28,469 bases of DNA, taken from positions 1 to 28,469 of the forward strand of contig CAJPVJ010000084.1 of the NCBI GenBank assembly GCA_905397405.1, read 5' to 3'. The notes under the pieces are model-generated. The model made no database searches and was not told where the DNA came from. It saw only the letters and a list, made by a program, of their open reading frames with translations. Positions within the stretch are counted from its first letter, which is position 1. The number at the start of each line of letters is the position of its first letter. A program made the translations under genes and the position numbers. This document shows positions 12,008 to 23,712 of the stretch, one piece after another. Origin of the DNA: Oppiella nova. Its lineage: Eukaryota; Arthropoda; Arachnida; Sarcoptiformes; Oppiidae.

Positions 12008-12812
12008 GATATAAAACCGGGATATATTTTATAACATAATTAAAAATAATTTTGTTGAGTGCGTTTGCTTTCCTTTATATGATATATAGATATCAATTAA
12101 AATCAAATGATATATTATGTGAACCTGTATTTTGATCAGAATTTCTATTTTATTTAGATTTTGTTCAATTTTATTTCAATTTAATTTACGCTTTTATTTA
12201 TATAATTTTTGTGTGATATTAAACTCAATGCACTCCTTATGTTATTTTTTGTCAATAAAAAACTCTAAATTTAATTGATTTAATAGTATTATAAAAAATA
12301 TGATTGAGATTTTATTTTATCTCTTTTTTCAACACTTTTACCCCGACTACACTTATTTCAATGTGTTTTATCCATTTTATAAAAAGTGAAAATTTATTCT
12401 CCCATACAATCTCTGCAATAAAACTCATAATAGTATTCCGGGCCATACCTGAGCTGACAATCACTACCTGTTCATCCATTGATACAAACCTCTCGTATAA
12501 ACTTCTTTCAACGAAAGTTGAAATTTGTGTAAAAGATAATGAATTTAATGTCTGATTCTCTCAACGAAAAAAATAAGGTTCAGATCGTTTTACTCTGATA
12601 TGTATTTTGAGCTCAAAATTGAGATTAATTTGAATCCTGAGTTCAATTTAAGTGTTTTCTTCTCTTATTCTTGAGTTTAGATTTTTTACTCTAATCTCTC
12701 GTTTTTTCCGTCGAAAACATTTCGTTTATATCTATTTAAGTGTAGATTAAATTAGCTTTTTATGGATGAGTGCAATGAATGGTATGGAAAATCATAGCGT
12801 ATAATACGATAT
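12008..12812 (+). repeat. Repeat unit, copy L (forward), cut by assembly gap
   Basis: Starts at GATATAAAACCGGG and runs into the N gap at 12813. Its reverse complement is copy R (13497-14320), differing by about four substitutions and one 19-base indel. Its right half reappears as copy 3. Internal structures include a TTTCAAC-GAAA-GTTGAAA hairpin (12506-12523) and a 16-bp perfect palindrome ATTTTGAGCTCAAAAT (12604-12619). No coding content or recognised transposon family. Confidence 0.93.
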
Positions 12813-13469
12813 NNNNNNNNNNNNNNNNNNNNNNNNNNNNNNNNNNNNNNNNNNNNNNNNNNNNNNNNNNNNNNNNNNNNNNNNNNNNNNNNNNNNNNNN
12901 NNNNNNNNNNNNNNNNNNNNNNNNNNNNNNNNNNNNNNNNNNNNNNNNNNNNNNNNNNNNNNNNNNNNNNNNNNNNNNNNNNNNNNNNNNNNNNNNNNNN
13001 NNNNNNNNNNNNNNNNNNNNNNNNNNNNNNNNNNNNNNNNNNNNNNNNNNNNNNNNNNNNNNNNNNNNNNNNNNNNNNNNNNNNNNNNNNNNNNNNNNNN
13101 NNNNNNNNNNNNNNNNNNNNNNNNNNNNNNNNNNNNNNNNNNNNNNNNNNNNNNNNNNNNNNNNNNNNNNNNNNNNNNNNNNNNNNNNNNNNNNNNNNNN
13201 NNNNNNNNNNNNNNNNNNNNNNNNNNNNNNNNNNNNNNNNNNNNNNNNNNNNNNNNNNNNNNNNNNNNNNNNNNNNNNNNNNNNNNNNNNNNNNNNNNNN
13301 NNNNNNNNNNNNNNNNNNNNNNNNNNNNNNNNNNNNNNNNNNNNNNNNNNNNNNNNNNNNNNNNNNNNNNNNNNNNNNNNNNNNNNNNNNNNNNNNNNNN
13401 NNNNNNNNNNNNNNNNNNNNNNNNNNNNNNNNNNNNNNNNNNNNNNNNNNNNNNNNNNNNNNNNNNNNN
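12813..13469. other. Assembly gap (657 N)
   Basis: An unbroken run of N. It lies between two oppositely oriented copies of the same unit, a place where assemblers commonly fail. Open frames spanning it are meaningless. Confidence 0.99.
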
Positions 13470-14320
13470 ATTATGTATGTTTTGCTCAATATTATCATAT
13501 CGTATTATACGCTATGATTTTCCATACCATTCATTGCACTCATCCATAAAAAGCTAATTTAATCTACACTTAAATAGATATAAACGAAATGTTTTCGACG
13601 GAAAAAACGAGAGATTAGAGTAAAAAATCAAAACTCAAGAATAAGAGAAGAAAACACTTAAATTGAACTCAGGATTCAAATTAATCTCAATTTTGAGCTC
13701 AAAATACATATCAGAGTAAAACGATCTGAACCTTATTTTTTTCGTTGAGAGAATCAGACATTAAATTCATTATCTTTTACACAAATTTCAACTTTCGTTG
13801 AAAGAAGTTTATACGAGAGGTTTGTATCAATGGATGAACAGGTAGTGATTGTCAGCTCAGGTATGGCCCGGAATACTATTATGAGACACAAGAAATATTA
13901 TGAGTTTTATTGCAGAGATTGTATGGGAGAATAAATTTTCACTTTTTATAAAATGGATAAAACACATTGAAATAAATGTAGTCGGGGTAAAAGTGTTGAA
14001 AAAAGAGATAAAATAAAATCTCAATCATATTTTTTATAATACTATTAAATCAATTAAATTTAGAATTTTTTATTGACAAAAAATAACATAAGGAGTGCAT
14101 TGAGTTTAATATCACACAAAAATTATATAAATAAAAGCGTAAATTAAATTGAAATAAAATTGAACAAAATCTAAATAAAATACAAATTCTGTACAAAATA
14201 CAGGTTCACATAATATATCATTTGATTTTAATTGATATCTATATATCATATAAAGGAAAGCAAACGCACTCAACAAAATTATTTTTAATTATGTTATAAA
14301 ATATATCCCGGTTTTATATC
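13470..14320 (-). repeat. Repeat unit, copy R (reverse)
   Basis: Reverse complement of copy L. It also has 27 bases at its start (13470-13496) that L lost to the gap and that match the end of copy 3. It carries a 19-base insertion at about 13886-13904, ACACAAGAAATATTATGAG, whose last eight bases repeat the preceding ATTATGAG. It ends abruptly at GTTTTATATC, directly against copy 3. Confidence 0.93.
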
Positions 14321-14737
14321 ACTCATAATAGTATTCCGGGCCATACCTGAGCTGACAATCACTACCTGTTCATCCATTGATACAAACCTCTCGTATAAAC
14401 TTCTTTCAACGAAAGTTGAAATTTGTGTAAAAGATAATGAATTTAATGTCTGATTCTCTCAACGAAAAAAATAAGGTTCAGATCGTTTTACTCTGATATG
14501 TATTTTGAGCTCAAAATTGAGATTAATTTGAATCCTGAGTTCAATTTAAGTGTTTTCTTCTCTTATTCTTGAGTTTTGATTTTTTACTCTAATCTCTCGT
14601 TTTTTCCGTCGAAAACATTTCGTTTATATCTATTTAAGTGTAGATTAAATTAGCTTTTTATGGATGAGTGCAATGAATGGTATGGAAAATCATAGCGTAT
14701 AATACGATATGATAATATTGAGCAAAACATACATAAT
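14321..14737 (+). repeat. Repeat unit, copy 3 (forward, truncated)
   Basis: Direct repeat of 12423-12812 and the inverse of 13470-13886. It starts at ACTCATAATAG, exactly the point where copy R carries its 19-base insertion, and ends at CATACATAAT, the outermost sequence of copy R. It shares a substitution (GAGTTTTGATT, against GAGTTTAGATT in L) with copy R, so R and copy 3 are the closest pair. Confidence 0.93.
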
Positions 14738-16769
14738 ATTTATCGCATTATTTGTATGACAACGAGTAGAGCACACATGCAGTCAGTCAGTGATAGCCTC
14801 TCGTATTGACGCCCATTGTTTGTGCCATAGATTGATGGACTGAGTCTGTGGATAGCCGGGTCTACTCCTTGATCATAGTTACTGATAATCTAATTGGCAC
14901 TGGGATTGGCCGCCACTCCGATCTATATTCAGACCAACAAAATACAGAGAGAATACCGGAGAAGAAGATAATAAAACACAAACAACAGTTTCGAGCCATA
15001 CCTCACATACCATACCTATTCTTACCGGTGATAGAGATTATAACATACAGTGTTTTATAAAGTATAGTCTTATTATTAGGGAATAATTATTTTGATGTTT
15101 TTATGGCACACAATGAATGGAAATACGCTATGATATACCTGTAGTCGATGTGTGCGATAAATAGATACCAACGTATGCAGGTATAACAAGGTATTACCAA
15201 GGTATAACAACATATGCATTATATCTCCAATCAGTCACTGCCTGCAAAACTTTAAAACTTTTTAAAAACATTTTTATACATACAGCTAATTATTATGCAA
15301 TAATAGACTTAATGTTCGCTTTTTTCTAGCAAAATAATAATAAATAAAAAAGTTTAAAACTTAAATATAAAGTCCTGACAGCAGGTGATAGTTATTGTTT
15401 CATCTGCTGTACACTAACTATGAGTTAATACACCGATAGACAAGCCTTCGGATAGCAATGGCCTCACTATTAACAGTGAAAATAATGTCCCCATTTATGG
15501 GTATAATTGTAATTTAGTGTTTGATTTTTATGTATCGCAAAATAAGGTATATAATAAGAAAATATTAATCCGTTTTTTGCATTTCATTAATTAAAATTTC
15601 TTTTCTCTGTAAAAATTTATGTGAAAACCATTTTTTGCATCTGCAATCATATAAAATAAGTAATTTTATTAAAGGTTTGCATAAAAAATATATCGATAGG
15701 GGAAAAAACTTTTTCTTTTGCCAGTTATGATGTTTATTTCACATAATGATAACGAGTTTCATATAAATTATGGTATAAAACAAATTAATCAAAATATATT
15801 CATATTCTGATTGTTATTGTCTTGTTGTAGCGGTAAATAAGTCATACATTTCTGATTGTTTAATGAATGAGAGAAACAATTGGGTCGACCGGCAGGCCAT
15901 AAATTATAATACTTATGATATTAGACTAAATATTAAGGACTAAATAGGAGAATAACATTCAGGAGTAGTAGTAATTCAATCGAAAAATATCAAAAACCAA
16001 TTTATAAGTGAAGCCTATGTTTGACTCAATTTATAATTAATAGTATGTTATGAAAGGAGAGCGAGAGATGTATAGACACGCACTCAAGACATTTGTACAC
16101 CATATTGAATGCTTATAATGAATCCGCTTATTATCCATTGATTTCTAGTACACATCACTAGCGATAGTCCTTTAAACATATTATTAATATTAATTTCGAG
16201 TCGTGTTTATAACACAATCTTTTTATAATTGAATTTTTATTGAGAAATACTTGACATTTGTTTTGAAATAAATTAATACTATTTCTCTCATAAATGGCTT
16301 TAAATTAAGATTTAATGTTATGTACAGATTGTGATCGTATGTTACAAATTCCTGGTGTAATAAATTGTTTTTCAAATACACGTATACTAGCAATTTGAAC
16401 AGGGAATAGACTGTAGAGGACAGGCATAGTGTATAACATAATTAAATCGTGTATAATATTAAAAAGAAATTGTAATTTCAATACACAATAAATTTATCAA
16501 ACGTATGGCTCAGTCAGTGTACGAATGACTTCCCAACTGAAGGTGTTTTAGAGAAAATAATTTGTTGGTAATTGTTGTCTACGAGAGAGAGCATCGGGAC
16601 TATCATTACAGTGAAGTTGCAGCTGGACTTAGAGGGAACGGCACACGAGAGACACACAAACATATACAATGAGATCGAGAGAAATATATTAAACAAATGC
16701 CTGATATTTATGTTATATTTATTTCAAGAGAGACGAGTAGATAAAGCAGTAAACAGAGTGAGAGAAGTC

Positions 16770-16809
16770 GAGAGAGAGAGAGAGAGGGAGAGAGAGAGAG
16801 AGAGAGAGA
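16770..16809. repeat. (GA)n microsatellite, one interruption
   Basis: About 20 GA units with a GG interruption near 16787. It creates a spurious Arg-Glu repeat tail on a plus open frame. Confidence 0.96.
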
Positions 16810-17973
16810 TGTGAAATAAAAAATACATTACATGTAAATCATTGAAATGAAGTGCAATGGAGAGCATGGAGAGTGTGTAGTCCGAGAGCAGGTGCGCTCA
16901 CGATGTATGGGCCCTCACAATGCAATGCTGTATTCACTCCATCCTCATCCCATATTTCAGATCACGATAATTACCGCTCAAACTGTTATTTAAAGCTTTC
17001 AACTACTGTTGAAAACATTATCTTACAATTCGTCTCAATTTGGTCCCAATTCTTAGCAATGCTCTCCACTTCTGATTGTAACTTATTCTGCAATACCGGT
17101 GCCGTATACACACCGATAAGCATGGCATGTATTGTGTTTATCTCTCGGCTCGCACTCCAACATACCGGTGCTCTCATCAGCAACTACTCGTGAACTTTAT
17201 TTTTGCTCAGCAAACATTTATTGTTTTCCAGCAAATGTTAATGATTAAAGTGTTTTAGTTTTTTCGCCAGATTTTTATTATTATTGCTATTCTTTGTACG
17301 CTTCCAATGGTTTTAGATTTCATTCGTTGATTGCATTCAATTCTTATGCAAAACAAAAATTTACGGCTTTTCCAGCTTTAAATAAATCTTATTAACGAAC
17401 AAAATATCCCTTTTCTAAGTGTCTTTTCGCTAAACATTTCAAATATAAGTCCTTATTAAGAAATGGACAGCAAATCCACTCAAATGTATATCACTTTGTT
17501 TTAGTCCATAAGTCTCTCCCACAACACAACACAATGTATTTCTCGAGCAAAAAGTATTTAACAAATTCTTTGCGGCAATTCTCCTAAATCTCTGACGTCT
17601 GTCCGCTAACATACAGTTCCCTAAAGAGAGAGGTTCTTAGAGAATATAATCATATGTTATGCATAATCTGCTTATAGTATGTTATGTTCAAAATTATTAT
17701 GTTTTTTGTTTCACAATATTATTTACAATGTAGTGGTTGGCAGTCAGTGCTGTATTAGCCGTACTTTTTATGTCTAAGAATGTTGTTATTCTATGTTATG
17801 ATGACTCCAGTTATGAGTTATGTTTTAATACAATATATAAGTTAAGAGTTGAGAGACTTTTGCCATAGAATTAGAAATTAGAGAATGAGAGACAATGAAA
17901 GCGCTTATTCTCAATGAGTCCACAATTCAATCAAAAGACTTACCGCTAAATAAAAAGAATTTTAGGCTTTCCT

Positions 17974-17976
<3 letters not shown>

Positions 17977-18012
<36 letters not shown>
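17977..18012. repeat. (GA)n microsatellite
   Basis: About 18 uninterrupted GA units, among the longest tracts in the window. Confidence 0.97.
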
Positions 18013-18015
<3 letters not shown>

Positions 18016-20390
18016 ATTGAGGAGTGGACTGGAATCCAATATAAAGTAACATTTGCTATAATAATAATAATACTGTACACAAAACATTAAAAAATACGTT
18101 AACTTAAAAGCCATTAAGTCTTTGAAATTGTTAGCCCAGAGAAAAAGTCAGTAGTATTGGAGTAGTGGAAGGGGATCTGTCTTATAATTTTGATGTAGTT
18201 CCCAAATCATGTTTGCAAACCTACATTTATATCTTCATATTAAACCATTTCATAGCTACCAGTGCTCTCCTAATGTCTTGTCTGTCTCTCCTAAAAATAA
18301 TTTTTATTGAATTTCGCATAAAATACTCTATCGTTTGGCAAACATTTTTGATAAATAAAAATTATTATACACATATATTTTTAGATGTAAAATATATTTA
18401 TTTAATAATTTATTTAATGATTTCTCAAAAATATTGATTGAAAACTGATTGATATTTTTTGCTGGAATTACACATTGAAAACAATTATTGCAAAACTCGA
18501 AATGGTATCCAAATTGGAAATCAATGACATTGAAAATCATGGGATACTTTTGGAGTTATGTTTGCAAATTGCAATAATGCTCTCAATTTACAACAGCTTT
18601 TCTTTCAACGCATTATAAGTTTAAATATTTAAAGACGAAGAGAAAAAACAATTAAGTTATCGATACTTAAGAACAGGAAAAGAGGAGAAACAAAAAGACT
18701 GTTCTCTCCTTTGCATTCATATATGGTTTCCACGAGTTTTCTCTCACATTATGTTTTCAATGAATATCTTTTGTTGAATATATGAATAACTTTGAGCCAG
18801 AATTACGTATACTTTTTTCACTCGTTTCTACATTTGGGTGAAAATAATTATAATTTTTTGATGAATTGTTATTCAATTATTCAAATGAGACGTTTAGTGG
18901 TAGAGACTCGAGACTCTTAGGCTCTTTGATGGCATAGTATTTAAGAAACCATTAAAAGTAAAGCCGAGAATGTCTTTCCAATGGGCTTTCGATATGTGTC
19001 TAATGAACGTGTTGTTGGTTAGAGGGGACAGACAGACCATATTTCAGGTGTTTTTAGAGAAGAGTCTCTTTCTCTCCTCACAAATCACTGGCTCTGAGTC
19101 TATAAGAAATTGAGCAAAAAGTCAAAGACAAGTGCAGTACTGAATGTGAAGCGAATAGTCTGTCATTAGGGAGGGCTGGGATGGTAGGGGGACAGCACAT
19201 GAACTGCTAACCGCTTATATGAATTGCGTTTTTTGATGGCATGGCCTTTGGATGGCTTGTGATGGCTGTGCAGCTGAAGAGTGAATAGATCTGAAGTGAC
19301 GCCACAGATCAGTAGCTCTAATGATAGGTTTAAACCGCAACCAACACAACAACAGTGAATATATGGTATTGCGATCTCAATGGATGGCAAAATATAGCTA
19401 TGAATTATGATTACTATTGACTATTATTGCCGTAGACTGTGCACTGCGAGAAGGCACATGTATGCTATCATATATTTATCTATGAAGAGGTATGGTATCA
19501 CTGGAAGGCAATGTTTTTTGGGCCCTGAAGACGATGAGATAACTACTACTCATCAGTGGATCGTATAGTTTAGAGAAACAGTTTATATATCTCGATATGA
19601 GACGAGAGAGAAATATATGAATAAATAAAATATTCAAATCATATATTAATAACATTATATCGTTTCCATTGTGTGACAGATATAGAAATGTCTGTGTGTC
19701 TGATGAACTATAAATACCACATCTCCCGGTGCCGAGATTAAAGTTCATAGCTAATTGCATAATTTTATACTTAATATTATTGAACTATAGATATATTATG
19801 CAAAACATTTTCCCAACATATTATTTTGGACGTCTTGCCTCTCGTCCCCTTACCGGCGCTCAATCACCGGGCGCTCGAGATTTCATTTTAACCTAAATAA
19901 TAGTATTGCAAATTACATGACATCCCTATACCCCTGTGCACTGACTCCGGTGTGAGAATATGTTTGCAAAATATAATACCTGGGAGTCAGTCATCAAATG
20001 CGATGCCTTTCCACAATACAGTAGTTATACAGTGGAAGAGCACTAATAAAGCACAACAGCTTTCAATACAAACTATGATTTGAGAGTCAACTCAAAAATA
20101 TCTGTTATTTCTTTCACTTTAAACGTGAGAATCAAAGAAACAAAAGAGTCTTATGAGTGGTCCTCTGGAGTGTCGGCACGTTTTCCCTCTCCCTTTCCAC
20201 TCATACACTCTCTCCCTATGCCCTTACCTATGGATAGCATCATTCATACGGAATGTAAAAACACTTATTATTAGAAGCAATAAAAATATATTCTGTGAGA
20301 GACCTGTCATTAAAAACGATTTTTTGCTCCGTCTGTAACGAAAATATTTATTTCTAAATTAAAATTTTTCTACTTTTTTCTACTCTGTTA

Positions 20391-20409
20391 TGGTGACAGT
20401 CAGTCACCA
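20391..20409. promoter_or_regulatory. Palindrome TGGTGAC-n5-GTCACCA
   Basis: Perfect 7-bp arms around AGTCA. It lies about 73 bp from a second palindrome whose arms also start TGGTG and end CACCA. The layout resembles a binding site for a dimeric regulator. Function is inferred only from symmetry. Confidence 0.35.
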
Positions 20410-20481
20410 GTAGCTTATTTGTGTCATATATTTGCGGCCACTTTCGCGATGCGACTCAATTAAAAGCTATTAAACAATATC

Positions 20482-20500
20482 TGGTGTCGAGTCGACACCA
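20482..20500. promoter_or_regulatory. Palindrome TGGTGTCGA-g-TCGACACCA
   Basis: Perfect 9-bp arms around a single G. Such symmetry is uncommon by chance in AT-rich DNA. It shares its outer TGGTG/CACCA with the palindrome at 20391-20409. It may be a dimer binding site or a small hairpin. Confidence 0.35.
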
Positions 20501-20668
20501 TATCATAATTATATACAGAGTTTAAGTGAAATACCAATAGTAGTAAAGATAGCGAAACAGATTTATATATTTCTTTATATAATCTTTTGCCGCAAATTTC
20601 AATTATCGTCGACTTTCTCGCACTCCACTCCACATCACTCTATCATATACTGTACGAGCAGTTTGTAT

Positions 20669-20670
<2 letters not shown>

Positions 20671-20703
<33 letters not shown>
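20671..20703. repeat. (GA)n microsatellite
   Basis: About 16 GA units, preceded by ATGG. Confidence 0.97.
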
Positions 20704-20706
<3 letters not shown>

Positions 20707-22114
20707 ATGGAGTCTTCATTATGATCGCAAATAAAGCTCAATCCGTAGCCAATTCTGTCTAACAAACTACCTGTGCCTCTCATATATGCCACTCTCATAA
20801 TATGAGGCTCTCTATCTCCTATGAGCCGGAAAATGTCACTCCAATGGCTGCACCAACTCTGGCGTAATATAGCCTTTAATTGATTGAGCCTTCGAGCTAT
20901 AAATACAGAGCAGAGCACCAAATATACTACTCTTTTGCAACATTAAACTCCACTGTAATCGAGGCAAATGTAATCGAGGTCATTGTGGGAAATAGTAGTG
21001 ACTTAAATATTACGGCAGAATATATCAGTTTGGAAAAAAAGTTATACATTTTTTCTATACTCTCTTAATAACATATTTGGCTACGAATTGATTAGGGAAT
21101 GGGATATGGAATGTAGTGTCGAATAGTTTATAATAGTTTTCTCACCCATAGTAATAGCCCATTCTCTGTGCACATACACCAAACACTTGTTGATTGGAGT
21201 ATAAGTGAACAAATAAAAAGAAATTTTAATTTAATCTTTGATTTAATTTTTGAGATAATTTTATGGTTAGTGTCTCTCAAAGCGCATAAGCCTTCAAAAG
21301 ACAGGAAAGACTGAGACAAAGAGCTCTTGATCTTGAATTTTGATGAAATAAATATATATTTTAATGAAATTTCGATTTCATATTTGATTTCAAATGTTTT
21401 TATTGTCAACTTTTTTCTCAGTATTAACAAAAATAATTGTATTACAAAAATAGTCATTTAAAAATACATGGTAATAATACTGTATATAAAAAATATATAT
21501 AGCGTTAGGGTTTTGCTAATAATTTTATGTGTAATATTAACTTTATAAAAATACTTTTTGTATATTAATATCAATATATGTTTACAATTTAATTCACAGA
21601 TATATTATTACTACTAAATATTAATGGCTTTAATGAATGGCAAAGTATGAGATTCAATAATAAAATAATGGTTTTCAATACTATAATACATAAATGATTT
21701 TTTGTTTATATATGATTTGAGAATTAGTGTTCAAACATTTTGTTTAGTAAACTTTATTTAGCAAATTGTTTTCTAATATACTTTTCATGTCATATCAATA
21801 ATATTGGTATTCATTTAATGATATTTTTATTCATTTCTGTGGCACTTATGGTATAAATACATTGAATTCTTCGGTGTTTTGTGTACTTTTGATTATACAG
21901 TCAAATAATATTCTGTCGTTTAGTGTTATTTCTAAACATCGAGTTATAAATCGAGTGTATGTTTGAGCAAAGGATGCAATGATAATAATGAAATAAAACA
22001 ATATATATTTATACAATATAATCTATTAAGGCAAATAATGTGTTGTTATATTATTTTGTTGGATCTTTAAATGTTTGTTTGAGTTATAGTTTTCAGTGGT
22101 ATTTTTTACTTGTA

Positions 22115-22120
<6 letters not shown>

Positions 22121-22151
<31 letters not shown>
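22121..22151. repeat. (GA)n microsatellite
   Basis: About 15 GA units. A second GA tract follows about 120 bp away. Confidence 0.97.
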
Positions 22152-22154
<3 letters not shown>

Positions 22155-22267
22155 CAATAATTACATTAATATTATTATTATATAAGCATTAAAGTGAGAC
22201 TCATAATCATAACAAAAATACATATAATAATCGTTTTGTATAAACATTGAAAGAGTGCTATTGTGTT

Positions 22268-22294
22268 GAGAGAGAGAGAGAGAGAGAGAGAGAG
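22268..22294. repeat. (GA)n microsatellite
   Basis: About 13 GA units, the second of a close pair. Confidence 0.97.
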
Positions 22295-22617
22295 TCGAGA
22301 CAATCACTTCGTTAAAGTTAAATACGTTTGTATTATTATAAAGGATTTTTTTATACGAATTAGTATAGTATTGTAAACGGTAATACATTTTGTAACATAT
22401 GAGTGCCAAATATTTTCCTACCAAACAAATTACTGTAACGTTTCTCTAAACGCAATAATTCTTGAGAGCACAGGTACTGTATAATTACAGGTCAGGGATT
22501 AGACATCAGAATAGAGAATAGTTATATAAAAAAGAGAATACAGAGAAACAAAAACTTAAATTGCTTTCAAATACAATGTAAAAAACCATACGAAACACTA
22601 GACATTACAGTATTAAG

Positions 22618-22619
<2 letters not shown>

Positions 22620-22651
<32 letters not shown>
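22620..22651. repeat. (CT)n microsatellite
   Basis: About 16 CT units. It lies in opposite orientation to the GA pair about 330 bp upstream, so transcripts could fold back through GA:UC pairing. Confidence 0.97.
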
Positions 22652-22652
<1 letters not shown>

Positions 22653-23167
22653 GCATTTCACTCGTGTATTGCTCTCTCATAGAGTATTGTGAATACGACT
22701 TAATAATTATGTTTTACAATCTCTTCATTGTTTTACTTCATTATTATGATTGTTATATAAAATTTGATTTCATGCTAACAAACATTAATGGTTTTGTGAG
22801 GTTTTTGTTCTGAGCGCTTATTTTCTCTTTAATACCAAAAGACAGCAAATTATAAGTAGAATAATAGCAATAATAAGAGTCTCCAACCGCTATACTAATG
22901 GTGAGAATATCTATAATTATTTTCAATATAAAAAATACTTTTTTATACACAAAAAAACTAGTGATAAAGAAAGAGAAAGAATAATAAGTAGATTAGTGTT
23001 TGATATATACAACAGTCTACCACTGACTGTGAAATATATATACTTTTTTGAGCAATAATTCTCTAATTTAAGCGCTACTATATTAAGTACTACACAAAAA
23101 ACTACTGGTGCTATAGTGGAGGTGAAAAAAACAGGTGAAACAGTTGTACTTTAAATAAGATTTGTGG

Positions 23168-23213
23168 TTTATTTTTACTATACATTATGTATAAGAAATA
23201 AAAAACGTTTTAT
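23168..23213 (-). promoter_or_regulatory. Candidate polyadenylation signals of the zinc-finger gene
   Basis: On the minus strand AATAAA occurs at 23213-23208 and again at 23173-23168, about 290 and 330 bases past the stop codon at 23500-23498. Both sit in AT-rich DNA where this hexamer is common, so the call rests mainly on position. Confidence 0.3.
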
Positions 23214-23497
23214 TCGAGATTTATATTTGTTTTTCATTTCATTTGCTATATTTGTGGTGCATTTCACGGCAGATGTGTCTCAATGTGTGTCCAAAATTAT
23301 GTGTGAGTCTTAAATGTCAGTTAATATGAGGTGAGTATTATATAATCATTTAATCAGCATTTTTGTATCATATATACAGTGGATGTGGGGTTCGTGTGAT
23401 ATAACAGTCATAAAAGGCTCACATTTTTCATCTCTCTTTTGGTTTTGTTTCGTAAGAATCTTCGCTATTCTTCTCGAGATATGCGGCTCTGAAGGCA

Positions 23498-23712
23498 TCA
23501 GTTCTTGTGTCTCAAGAGGGGAATGCCGTGACTGTTGTGATAGCACTCGTGACAGCAGCCGAATGTCACTAAACCGGTGGCCGTCGGGAACTCTCGCGAA
23601 CAGCGCAAACACTTCTCGTTCTGCGGCTCTTCGTGGGTCTTGAGGTGAGCCCTCAGATTGCAGGCCAAAGCGAACCTCTTCTGACAGACCTCGCACTCGT
23701 GCGGCCGATCGC
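23498..23712 (-). CDS. Zinc-finger gene, last coding exon (finger 3, CxxC pair, stop)
   Basis: The acceptor TGTGTTGTGCAG precedes GC-GAT-CGG-CCG, completing a Gly codon (G|GC) begun in the micro-exon. It encodes D-R-P-H-E, finger 3 (CEVC…HLKTH with core QKRFALACNLRA), an acidic spacer, then CLRC…CHEC, and ends LLRHKN-stop (TGA at 23500-23498). The GC-rich codon use stands out from the flanks. Another minus frame is open for 130 codons (23346-23738) but lacks any domain; I treat it as a shadow. Confidence 0.93.

Larger units (their letters stand above)
14739..23160. other. Gene-free intergenic region downstream of the zinc-finger gene
   Basis: About 8.4 kb with no supportable gene on either strand. 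Open frames are short and low-complexity, or built on GA repeats. Contents noted separately are six microsatellites, the palindrome pair at 20391-20500 and recurrent ATGTTTGCAAA and AGAGCAC words. A minor direct repeat AGGTATAACAA occurs twice within 15179-15212. The stretch 21460-22100 is especially AT-rich. Confidence 0.6.

Noticed and set aside
12752-13549. Open frames of about 250 codons on both strands
   Set aside because: They exist only because the N gap contains no stops.
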